From Scenedesmus sp. ARA3 (taxonomy: Eukaryota; Chlorophyta; Chlorophyceae; Sphaeropleales; Scenedesmaceae), in assembly GCA_004335835.1 (NCBI GenBank), contig RWJK01001639.1, forward strand, positions 37,226 through 101,225: 64,000 nt of DNA, in the 5' to 3' direction. Shown here in pieces: positions 11,541 to 21,043 of this stretch. Positions within the stretch are counted from its first letter, which is position 1. The number at the start of each line of letters is the position of its first letter. The position numbers were made by a program, and so were the translations under genes. The notes beneath the pieces were generated by a model. The model made no database searches. It saw only the letters and a list, made by a program, of their open reading frames with translations, and was not told the DNA's origin.

Positions 11541-12290
11541 ATGGCGATCACGCGGCTGAGTTTGCTCAGGGCCGCTTGCTGCTTGTTGTGGCTTCACTGT
11601 GTCACTGTCGCAGCTCAGCTCGCGATCAGCCGCTTTCAGCCAAATCGAGGTAGTATTGCTGGAGGCACGAAGTAAGTAAGAAAGCTTTGGCGCACTCCGT
11701 GGGCTCCCTGCCCTAGATCAGCTTCCGACAGTAGGCTTACTTTCCGAGCCATCATGCAGGCTAGAGCTCCAAGGAACTGGCTTCGGAAACGACATCCAAA
11801 TCAACATCGGACCTTTTGTTTGCGATGTGGACCTCGCGAGCATCACTTCCTTCAGCGTGAGCATTGGACCTGCTGCTGTGATCAGGCTGCACCTATCTTC
11901 AGGATCAGCACGCCAGGCTCACCATCGCAAACCGCAAAACCCCTTGGAATGCGTCTATAAACGATGATCTCGCGTTATTACGTTCGCAGGTGCACTGCTT
12001 CACGCGTGCAGCGCCTGATTTTGGCAGCTACAGCCTGACAGTGAGCAACCCCAGCACAGGAGAGTCATTCACAGTATGCTGCTTCAGTTTCCACAGGGAG
12101 ATGTCACCAAGTAAGTTTAGTTGTGACTGAGCTGAGATCTGTTGCAGATGGCGACAACAGCAACAGCAGCAGTAGCAGCAGAAGCAGCAGCAGGGGTGCT
12201 GCTTCTGCTGGCAGCAGCAGCAGCATCAACACAGCAGCACAGCATGCCTCGCTGCCGCCTTGTCCACCACCAAGATGCAGCAGCTGCTAA
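11541..12290 (+). CDS. Small secreted IPT/TIG-domain protein
   Basis: Four exons (11541-11671, 11760-11856, 11990-12110, 12148-12290) sum to 492 bases, 163 residues plus TAA. Residues ~1-24 are a clear signal peptide (basic start, then LLRAACCLLWLHCVTVAA). Residues ~26-115 form one IPT/TIG immunoglobulin-like fold: ISRFQPNRGSIAGGTK, then LELQGTGFGNDIQINIGPF, ending SYSLTVSNPSTGESF. A Ser-rich linker follows and the tail ends PPCPPPRCSSC. IPT/TIG domains occur in cell-surface and secreted proteins; the ligand is unknown. If the last donor (GTAAGT at 12111) is not used, translation stops at 12130 and gives 122 residues. It could be the surviving end of a larger multi-IPT gene. No published relative is recognised. 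Confidence 0.65.
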
Positions 12291-12710
12291 CGTGTGCGAC
12301 CCAACCATACATTTGTACATGTTATGTGCTGCTGACCCTGACATACCTCAGTGATTGGACATACTGCAGCCCTGAGGTCCATGCAAAGCAGCAGATCTGC
12401 GCTTTCGCAACAAACATGCTTCACATGTACAGTGGAGTAGTTGCACCAAGCAACCACCACGCCTAGGAGCCGATGACTGGCATGTCCTATAGCAGCACTG
12501 ACCACAGCACATGACTAACAGGCAGACACTCGTGGCCGCTGTGCAACATGCGCGCGGCTCAAGCCTGCAAGTGGCTGCCAGCAAGAGAACAGCAGGTCCA
12601 CAATCAGTATTCAAGGGTTGACGTGCATGCAGGTCAATCATTGCAAGCGTATGCAACATAATGCGTACTCACATAGCAAGAAGGGGCGCCGGGGCCCCCA
12701 GGACCAGCAA
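12291..12710. other. Intergenic region between convergent genes
   Basis: No coding segment is visible. The part near 12550-12590 resembles the 3' flank of the next BTB paralog around 15765 (TGCAAGTGGCNGCCAGCAA), so the paralogs were duplicated together with their 3' flanks. Confidence 0.5.
12630..12706. repeat. ~75-bp repeat shared with 62618-62696
   Basis: The blocks AGGTCAATCATTGCA, ATGCAACATAATGCGTACTC and ACATAGCAAGAAGGGGC, with a C-rich segment and GGACCAGCA, occur in the same order and strand near 62618-62696, about 50 kb away. The inner block ATGCAACATAATGCGTA also occurs near 14826. There is no coding capacity. Confidence 0.8.
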
Positions 12711-14667
12711 TCAGCCCACGCTGTGCATGGTCACGCTCAGCGCCAGCTCCCCTGACACTGGCAGGCCTGCAGCAGCCCATGCTGCCTCATCCCAGCCGCC
12801 ACCAGCAGACATGGGCGCAAGGCCAAAGAATTTGACGAATCCGCACCAACCTGGGCTCACAACCCCTTCCCCGTGCAATTTGTCGCTTGTGCTTGCGCCA
12901 GTCACAGTGCAGCACAATTCATGCATAACATCAGCCGGGGCACTGTGTGGCCCCACAAACAACCCTACGATGGAGCCCTTCACCCCATCACGCACTTCCT
13001 GATCGCATGTCAGGATCAACTGCCACGCCACGCCACCCATAGGAGGGGACTGAGAGGGACTGACAAGGTCTACCTTCCTGTTTCCTGCAAAGCTGTCCTT
13101 GCAGGCTTTCATCAACTGATCCAGTGGCAGCCGCCACTCCAGCCGCACGCCATCTGTTGCCTGCAGCTGCCGCATGCCTAACATCCAGGATTCAGGCACG
13201 TCTGGTATTCTTTGCAAGGCTGCTGCTGAAACAGGCCTGCCAGCTGTGACCAGCTTGTAAGATGCAAGCAGCTTCAATTGCCTGCTGTAGCAGCCGAGCA
13301 GCAGGGAAGGTGTGCTGCTGTGCGCCTGGCATGACAGTGCAAACCCTGAAAGGTGTGGCGCACGCACTAGTTGGGCCAGCACTGCTCTGGCTGCCTGCCG
13401 TCTGCTCATTTGCTGCGCTGCAACATACTGGGTCGCGGTGTACAGCACTGTGTCCTCTGACGCCATGCGCAGCTGGTCTGAGCTCAGCAGCAGCTGGTCT
13501 GAGCTCAGCAGCAGCTGCACAGCTGGTAGCGGCAGCTGCAGCAGCAGCGCCTGCAGCTGCTCGTCCCTCCACACTGCCTCCAGGTCCCCAAGCACTGCCA
13601 GCAGCATGCGCTGCACCCTGCTGCCTGTGTCTGCTGCGACTATGGCTGCGAGGTCGGTTAAGCTAGCAGCACAGCAGTTGGCATGCTGCAACACAGACAG
13701 CAGCAGCTGCTGCAGGCAAGCCGGCCACGCTGTTAGACTAGCCAGTGCGTCCAGTGCTGCTGTTGGCAGGCCCTGCTTTGCTACAGCTGCTGCTTGCAGC
13801 ATCTGCACTGCTTGAATTGCAGCTGCTGCTGCACCAATCTTGTCTGCCAACACTACTGCAGTGACCAGCTGTGCATGCTCTAGGCTGCTGAATGCATTCT
13901 GCACACAGTACAGCGCTGCAATGACAGCCTTTGCGGCTGGCAGCTGCTCCACACTGCCGATGGTCAGCTGCAGTTGAGGGCGGCTGCACGACACTGCTGC
14001 TGATTCACTGTAGTCGACCATGGTAGGCGCCCATACTGCTTCTGCCTGTGCAACACAACAGCAAGTTTGGGCGCGGTGAGCTCAGGCCCAGCATCTCGTT
14101 GTTGAAACAAAGGTCAACAGCACTGCAGCAACAACATATGCTCAATGCAAGCTGGCTCAACGAAATAAAGGCAGCCTGTATGGTGTGCTTGAAATTGTGA
14201 TGAAGCTCTTTGCTGCCTTCAACCGCCTGACTGCGTCAATCTCCAGCAGCATCCTTTGCACAACAGCAGCAGTGAAGCAGATCAAGCAGCAAAGCAGCAG
14301 CAAATGCTGCAGCACAGATGCGTCCCCATCAGCAGGTACAGCAGCGTACAGCATGCCAAACCTCGGCTGCAGTTTCCCGATTTACAGTAAGCCTCACCTG
14401 CGCTTTGAAGTAGTCGGTGCCAACCAGAGCAAGGCGATGGGCAGGGAACTTGGCCAACACCTTATCGCCTGCTTCTGCTGCGAGCTTTGCGCGCTTTGCT
14501 GCAGGCTCGTTTTCATCGTTTGTAGAGGCAACTAACTCTTCGTCATCCCCGAGGATCACCAGGTCTGCATCCGAAAACTTCTCTTGCATGAAGTAGTCTG
14601 CCAGGTGAGTGAGCTCCATTGCACCAACAGTGATGTATATCTGCTGTCGCCACTTACGTTTCATCAA
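12711..14667 (-). CDS. BTB-BACK protein A
   Basis: Two exons on the minus strand: 14398-14667 (BTB part, donor CAG/GTGAGG) and 12711-14045 (acceptor TTGCACAG), in phase, 534 residues if the first ATG is used. The ATG at 14619 aligns better with the starts of paralogs B and C (MELTHLADYF against MQLDHLDRYY), which would give 518. Exon 1 carries a BTB/POZ core (KFSDADLVI; FPAHRLALVGTDYFKAQ) interrupted by an acidic and basic insert (ENEPAAKRAKLAAEAGD) that may act as a nuclear signal. Exon 2 carries the BACK-like helices and the conserved C-terminal module (WRLPLDQLMKACKDSF; PMSAGGGWDEAAWAAAGLPV). BTB-BACK proteins are usually Cullin-3 adaptors. It has an in-frame duplication of LLLSSDQL not seen in B and C. 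Confidence 0.8.
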
Positions 14668-15828
14668 GCTTCACAGTACGGCATGTACTTGATAGTGTAG
14701 GCCCTGTTTTTCATCCAGGCATTAAGAGCAGGGTCAAACCTGTCAGCATGTAACAGTCTAACAAATTTTTAAATCTGACCTATAAAAAGAAAGTTGCCGA
14801 TTGCTTTCATTAAGCACAAGCATGATGCAACATAATGCGTAAGTGTTAATAACAGTGGCAGGCCATGTTATCCATGTTAACAATGAAACATCAAGGCCTG
14901 CCAGGCTGTCTCGGCGAAATGCTATTGAGTACGGCTACAATCTGCTAAGAGGATGGCAGACGGTACATCAGGCTGTAGAGTTCACTGCATGTGCCAAATG
15001 TTGAGTGTGCTGGCCTGGCCAGCCCAGAAGGCTGATGCTTGCAACTGCTGTACCTGCAATCCTGCTTGAGCAAACTACACGCCTCAAGCCCTTCTCTGAA
15101 GGCGACAGAGCCTGCAGGTTCCACCACTCTAGAGATATCTGCTTTCAGCTGGCAAACCCCAGCGCAAAGAAACTGTGCAGAAATGTGCCTGGCCACAGCC
15201 TAGACCCAAGCGGCCTTGACGCAACAGGCCTTGGTGTGCTACTCTTGGCAAGCACTGCTGCGTGACACCCTTATGTGCATGTTCCAGCACCTCATGCGGG
15301 AATTGTGCAACACTGATGTAGTTTACGGCCGAGAGAGGTCTGTCCGGTCGAGAGACTCTTACGGCCAATCATACTGCTGCATACATGCAAAAATGCAGTA
15401 AAACCTGATCGCACATGCATTGCCACAAGAACACAAACTCATGCCATGAATTTCAACTTAGGGCTCCGGCAACTGTGTGTGAAAAATGACCGCTGAAAAT
15501 ATGCCTTAAACAAGTGCAGCACCGTTCGCCGTGAAGATCACGTATTGATTTTCTGCCCTTAGTATATCTTGTCATGCTCAACGAAACAATGCATGCTTCT
15601 CCACAGCAACACATCTGCCGGTTTCTCTCACACAAATCCAGCAAGCGGCAGCCACCACTACACCGTCGTTCAGCACATGATCAATTTCTACAAGACATGC
15701 AGTGGCTGCCAGCTATCGCCAGCATGCACAAGCTTCTGGCCGCTGCCCAAAAGAACACGAAGCTTGATCCTGCAAGTGGCCGCCAGCAACTAAACAATAG
15801 CTCCAGAGCTGTTGTGAATCCACAACCA
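14668..15828. other. Intergenic region between BTB genes A and B
   Basis: No convincing coding frame. A short run around 15600-15790 is similar to the flank of gene A. The motif ATGCAACATAATGCGTA of the dispersed repeat occurs at about 14826. Confidence 0.5.
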
Positions 15829-15941
15829 GCCCACGCTGTGCATGTGCAAGCTTGTACAAGCTGAGCACCAGCTACCCTAACAATGACAGGCCTGCAGCTG
15901 CAGTACCAACGCTAGTGCTACACAACCTTCAATGGCCTCAG
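15829..15941 (-). repeat. Ghost copy of the BTB gene 3' end
   Basis: Just past the stop of gene B (minus sense), the sequence around 15829-15900 repeats the last codons of the family (CAGCCCACGCTGTGCATG, AAGCT, GCACCAGCT, GACAGGCCTGCAG) with decay, about 115 bases from the true end. It is not continuous with an open frame, so it looks like a degenerate terminal duplication. Confidence 0.75.
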
Positions 15942-17651
15942 TCAGCCCACGCTGTGCATGGCTAAGCTCAGCGCCAGCTCCCCTGTCACTGGCAGGCCTT
16001 TGGCAGCCCATGCTGCCTCATCCCAGCCGCCACCAGCAGACATGGGACCAACACTGAAGAAATCACTATACCCACGGCCATGTGTGGAGCCATCGCATGT
16101 TATGGGGCGGCGCTTCCTTATGCAGCGACATGCCACTGTGCCTGAAAACGCGCGGAACACATCGCGCGGCACCCCGCTGTTCTTCATGAACAGCCCTACC
16201 ACGACCCCTGTTACCCCCTTATGCGTCTGCATGCGGCACTGCACCTGCAGTTTCCACTCAACGCCACCCAGCGGTGGCGTGTGGGAGGTGCTGGTCAGGG
16301 TCACAGTCTTGTTTCCTGCAAAGCTCTCCCTGCAAGCAGCTGCTAGCTCCTCCACTGGCAGCCGCCACTGCAGCCGCACGCCGATTGTTGGCACCCACTG
16401 CCGAGCACCGCGGCCCCAGCTGTCCGGTGCTCCAGGCATTTCCGCGAGCACTTCTGCGGTGACACCGTCTCTCCCTGTCACGAGCTGGTATGAAACAAGC
16501 AGCTTCAGAGGTGCTGCGAGGGTGCTCAGCAGTAGATGCCGGCTGCTGCTGAGCGCCTGGATTGCCACTCCTGATCTTGTCAGGTGTGGCGCACGCACCA
16601 GCAGCGCCAAAGCATCCCTGGCTGCCTGCCTGCCCGACTGCAGCGCAGCAACGTACTGGGTTGCAGTGTACAGCACTGTGTCCTCTGACGCCACTCGCAA
16701 GTCATGTGAGCTCAGCAGCAGCTGCACAGCTGGTAGCGGCAGCTGCAGCAGCAGCGCCTGCAGCTGCTGGTCCTTCCACACTGCCTCCAGGTCCCCAAGC
16801 ACTGCCAGCAGCATGCGCTGCACCCTGCTGCCCCTGTCGGCTGCGAGGATGGCTGCTAGGTCTGTCAGGCTAGCATCGCAGCAGCTAGCGCGTCGTATCA
16901 CAGGCAGCAGCAGTGGCTGCAGGCAGGCTGGCCACAGCACGTGGCTCGCCAGAGCTTCCAGTGCTGCTGCTGACAGCTGCTGACCCTCTTCTGCTTGCTC
17001 TGCAGCAGTTTTCAGCGCATCCACTGCAAACTCAGCAACTCTTGGCGCGCCAAGCCTGTCTGCAATGAGAGCTGCATCCACCAGCTGCTGCTGCTGCAGG
17101 CTGCTGAGCGCGTCGCGCACGTTATACAGAGCTGCTATCACAGCCTCAGCAGCTGGCAGCTGTTCCTCGCTGTCAATAGGCAGAAACAGTTTAGCCCGGC
17201 TGCTGCCAGCTGCTGCTGCCGCATCACCAGGGCTGCTGTTGATATTGGCGGCCGCCCATGCTTGCTGCGCCTGCGGTGCAGTGACACAGCATTCTTTCGA
17301 CACAGGTAACCTGAGGTGGGCCAGCTGCTGCTTGCAGCGCAGGCTGTGTTGCAGGCGGTGTTGTACGGTGCCAAGGCCCGCCCTGATTTAATCCGTGCCC
17401 TGCATAACGGTTGTGCGCCTCACCTGAGTCTTGAAGTAGTCGGTTCTGAAAAGGACCAGGCGGTGAGCTGGGAACTGAGCCAACACTTCATCTCCTGCTG
17501 CTGCTAGCTCTGCTGCATGCCTGGCGCGCTTCGCCTGTCTCTCTTCGTCCTCATCCTCTTGCTCTAGCTCATGTCTGTGTAGTATAATCATCAAAGTCAC
17601 ATCTGAGAGCTCGTCCTGCCGGTAGTAGCGGTCCAAGTGATCCAGCTGCAT
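15942..17651 (-). CDS. BTB-BACK protein B
   Basis: Two exons: 17424-17651 (BTB part from MQLDHLDRYYRQDELSDVTL to FPAHRLVLFRTDYFKTQ) and 15942-17270 (acceptor GCACCGCAG before GCGCAGCAAGCATGGGC), 518 residues in one frame. An acidic stretch (LEQEDEDEERQAKRARHAAE) sits inside the BTB exon, as in the other copies. BACK-like helices and the C-terminal module (LQWRLPVEELAAACRESF; GPMSAGGGWDEAAWAAKGLP) follow. The family role is probably substrate recognition for Cullin-3 ligases, with no substrate deducible. Exon 2 is close to identical to gene C over long stretches, which points to recent duplication or gene conversion. Confidence 0.85.
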
Positions 17652-18861
17652 CAGTTGTGCTGCGCTCCACGCGGTGTGTTGCCAACTGAACCAGAAGTTG
17701 AGTAAAGGAGGTCAACTTTGGTGCCAGGCCCGTGTCCCTTGTCTAGCCTCAAAGCGATGCCAACACCACACTCACAGCAAAGCCCTACACTCCCGTGAGA
17801 CAATGCCGAACGCTCACAACACTTAATATTGCTTGTCATTCTTTCTGAAAGCGCAAACTACAGGGCTACAGGGAGCTCAGGCCGTGGCTGCCAGCCTGTG
17901 CACCAACCGGTCGTTTCGTCTTCTCAAGCACGTGACATGCCTGTCAGCCTAGGGTGAGTGAAGACGACTTCAACCTGCTCACTGCTGAGAGGATCAAGGG
18001 TTAGCCCATAAAACTCAAGTTGAGGGCGTGTTACAAACATTTAGTGTGTTGGCGAGAAGGCTGATACCTGCACATGCTTCCCACGCAAGCACTGCTGGCA
18101 CCTGTTGAATAGAGTCTTCTTGTAAGCCATACCTTGTCATCGGCATCGGCAACCGCGCCCCGTACGGAGCGGAAACTACNNNNNNNNNNNNNNNNNNNNN
18201 NNNNNNNNNNNNNNNNNNNNNNCCCCCTCACCGCCTTCACCAGGCAGCAGGTGGGGGTTACCCATACGGTTGGCTGCGTGCCTGGAAGGGCTGGTATGTA
18301 TGTAGCCAGCAATCGACTGGCACCTGTTGTGCTTTCTGGACAGCGTAGACGTCCCCTGCCATCCTAGAACATGCTTTCCAACACAACAGCACTGTCAAAA
18401 GCAAACCAGTAAGTGTGCTTGTCCAACAACAGGATGCAGCAGCTACTGTCATAGGAGATCAAGCAACTCTGTCACTCCAAAGACTCTACGTGTAAGACAG
18501 TGTGACTTCACTGTGTGACAGTTTGTGTTCAGGTGCAACCTTTCAAGATGAACACAGAGCAGCCTGCGGTTCCATTTGCAACAGCACATTTGGCATTCCT
18601 GCTACATACACACATATTGAAAAAAAACAGCTGGAACAACCGCTTCGATGTCAGTACCATACTAGGATGATTGTTGAGATCACATTTTTGAAGTATGCTG
18701 TGGATGCGTTGACTCCACAACATCAATCACAAGCGGAAGCACATAGCTGCAGTGCCAACACCTGCACAGCTCGAGCCTGAAGGTCTCACCCTGGAAATCA
18801 GCAACCAGGCCCGCTGCTAGTGGCCCAACAAGCCACTGTGCCCACTGTGGCACATTCACAA
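17652..18861. other. Intergenic region with assembly gap
   Basis: Lies upstream of BTB gene B and downstream of BTB gene C. Apart from the gap at 18180-18222 I see no feature; no frame here resembles a known protein. Confidence 0.5.
18180..18222. other. Assembly gap (43 N)
   Basis: A run of 43 unknown bases. Frames spanning it are not meaningful. Confidence 0.99.
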
Positions 18862-18973
18862 AGACCCACACTGTGCACGTGCAAGCTGAGCTGCAGCTCC
18901 CCTGACACTGGCAGGCCTACAGCTGCACTGCCGGGGCTAACACTACACAATTTTTGATGGCCGCAATCCTCAG
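18862..18973 (-). repeat. Ghost copy of the gene C 3' end
   Basis: The segment ACACTGTGCACGTGCAAGCT, then GAGCTGCAGCTCCCCTGACACTGGCAGGCC repeats in decayed form the true last codons at 18974-19035. In minus sense it still codes LPVSGELQLSLHVHSVG. As with gene B, it lies ~110 bases beyond the true stop. Confidence 0.8.
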
Positions 18974-20672
18974 TCAGCCCACGCTGTGCATGTGCAAGCT
19001 CAGCAGCAGCTCCCCAGCAGTTGGCAGGCCCTTGGCAGCCCACGCCGCCTCATCCCAGCCGCCAGCAGCAGACATCGTGCCTACCCTGAAGAAATTACTG
19101 GGCCCACACCCATTCACTGAGCCATCATCACATGTTGCTTTTCGACTTCTTGCGCCGCGGCACCCGAACGTAGCCGAAAACGCGCGGAAGATGTCATGCG
19201 GCGCCTCGCAACTCTCGGCAAGCAGCTCGATTCTGACCCCCGCCGCGCCGTTCCTAGGTTGATGCGGCTTGCAGCGCACCCCCAGCCTCCACGCAACGCC
19301 TCCTAACGGTGGAGTGCTTGCAGGGCTTGTCAGCCTCACCTGCTTGTTTCCTGCAAAGCTCTCCCTGCAGGCAGCTGCAAGCTGCTCCATTGGCAGCCGC
19401 CAGTACATGCGCACGCCGTCTGTCGCGACCAGCTGCCGAACACCACGGCCCCAGCAGTCTGGCGCTCCACGAGTTTGCGCCAGTGCGTCTGCTGTTACGC
19501 CGTTGCCGGGTACAATAAGCCTGTATGACACAAGCCGGCTTAACGGTGCAACGAGGCTGTTCATCAGCAGGTTGTGGCCAGAGCTGAGCACTTGGTTAGC
19601 CAATGCCGAGCGCGTCAGGTGTGGCGCACGCACCAGCAGCGCCAAAGCATCCCTGGCTGCCTGCCTGCCTGGCTGAAGGGCCTTAACATATTTTGATGCT
19701 GTATACAGAACTGTGTCCTCTGACGCCACACGCAAGTCATCTGAGCTCAGCAGCAGCTGCACAGCTGGCAGCGGCAGCTGCAGCAGCAGCGCCTGCAGCT
19801 GCTCGTCCCTCGACACTGCCTCCAGGTCCCCGAGCACTGCCAGCAGCATGCGCTGCACCCTGCTGCCCCTGTCTGCTGCGAGGATGGCTGCTAGGTCGGT
19901 CAAGCTAGAATTGCAGCAGCTAGCGTGTTGTATCACAGGCAGCAGCAGCGGCTGCAGGCAGACTGGCCAGAGTGCCTGGCTCGCCAGAGCTTCCAGTGCT
20001 GCTGCCGACAATTGCTGTCCCTCTTCTGCTTGCTCTGCAGCCGTTTTCAGTGCATCCACTGCAAACTCAGCAACTCTTGGAGCGCCAAGCCTGTCTGCAA
20101 CGAGAGCTGCATCCACCAGCTGCTGCTGCTGTAAGCTGCTGAGCGCATCGCGCACATTATACAGCGCTGCTATCACAGCCTCTGCTGCTGGCAGCTGCTC
20201 TTCGCTGTCAATAGGCAGATGCAACTTGGGCCGGCTGCTGCCGGCTGCTGCATCACAGCCAGGACTACTGCTGTTTGCATCAGCGGCTGCCCATGCTTGC
20301 TGCGCCTGTAGTGCAGTGACACAGCGCAAGGTTGAGGCAGGGCAGCTGCTGCAGATCAGACTGTTTTGTGTACGTGCCAAGGACAGGCCTAAATCAGTCC
20401 GTGGCCTGCATAACGCTTGTGTGTCTCACCTGAGTCTTGAAGTAGTCGGTTCCGAACAGGACCAGGCGATGAGCTGGGAACTGAGCCAACACCTGGTCAT
20501 CTCCTACTTCTGCTAGCTCTGCTGCATGCCTGGCGCGCTTCGCAGGTCTCTCCGTGTCCTCATCTTCTTGCTCAACTTCTTGCTGAGGCTCAGGTTTGTG
20601 CAATTTTATCATCAACGTGACATCGGAGAGCTCTTCTTGCCTGTAGTAGCGGTCCAAGTGATCCAGCTGCAT
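18974..20672 (-). CDS. BTB-BACK protein C
   Basis: Two exons: 20430-20672 (BTB part from MQLDHLDRYYRQEELSDVTL) and 18974-20305 (acceptor CACTACAG before GCGCAGCAAGCATGGGC), 524 residues in one frame. The BTB exon holds an acidic/basic insert (EVEQEDEDTERPAKRARHAA). Exon 2 is near-identical to gene B in the BACK region (PIDSEEQLPAAEAVIAALYN; RVQRMLLAVLGDLEAVSRD) but diverges in the C-terminal module (TMSAAGGWDEAAWAAKGLP). Divergence is concentrated in the C-terminal third, which is where a substrate-binding module would lie. Its start faces the VWA gene 371 bases away. Confidence 0.85.
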
Positions 20673-21043
20673 GAGTGAGCTTGTACTGCTTTGAACGCGG
20701 TGTGTTTCAAAACATGGTTCTGAACACAGGAAACAGGGACGTGACCAGGGCTCGTGTTCCTTGTCAGCCTGATGGCGATGCCAACACCACACTAACAGCA
20801 AAGCCCTACGCTGCCTAAAGAAAGCGTCGGACAATGCCGTATGCCCAAAACACCACCTGCATCGAGATTTTATCACATACCTTTGAATGCGTCAAGGCTG
20901 AACAGCTGACTGACCACGATCTGCTCACTTGGCCAGTGGCTTTTGCTCCCTTTGTCACACTGCTGTTGCAAGCACCTATGGCTGGCATACTGGACACCTG
21001 AACCGTTTGTTCAAGTAGTTAGAATTGTAGGTCAGCTGTCAGC
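20673..21043. promoter_or_regulatory. Shared divergent promoter region
   Basis: A 371-base spacer between the start codons of BTB gene C (minus) and the VWA gene (plus). Both promoters and 5' UTRs must lie here or in unseen 5' exons. No clear TATA box is seen. Confidence 0.4.
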
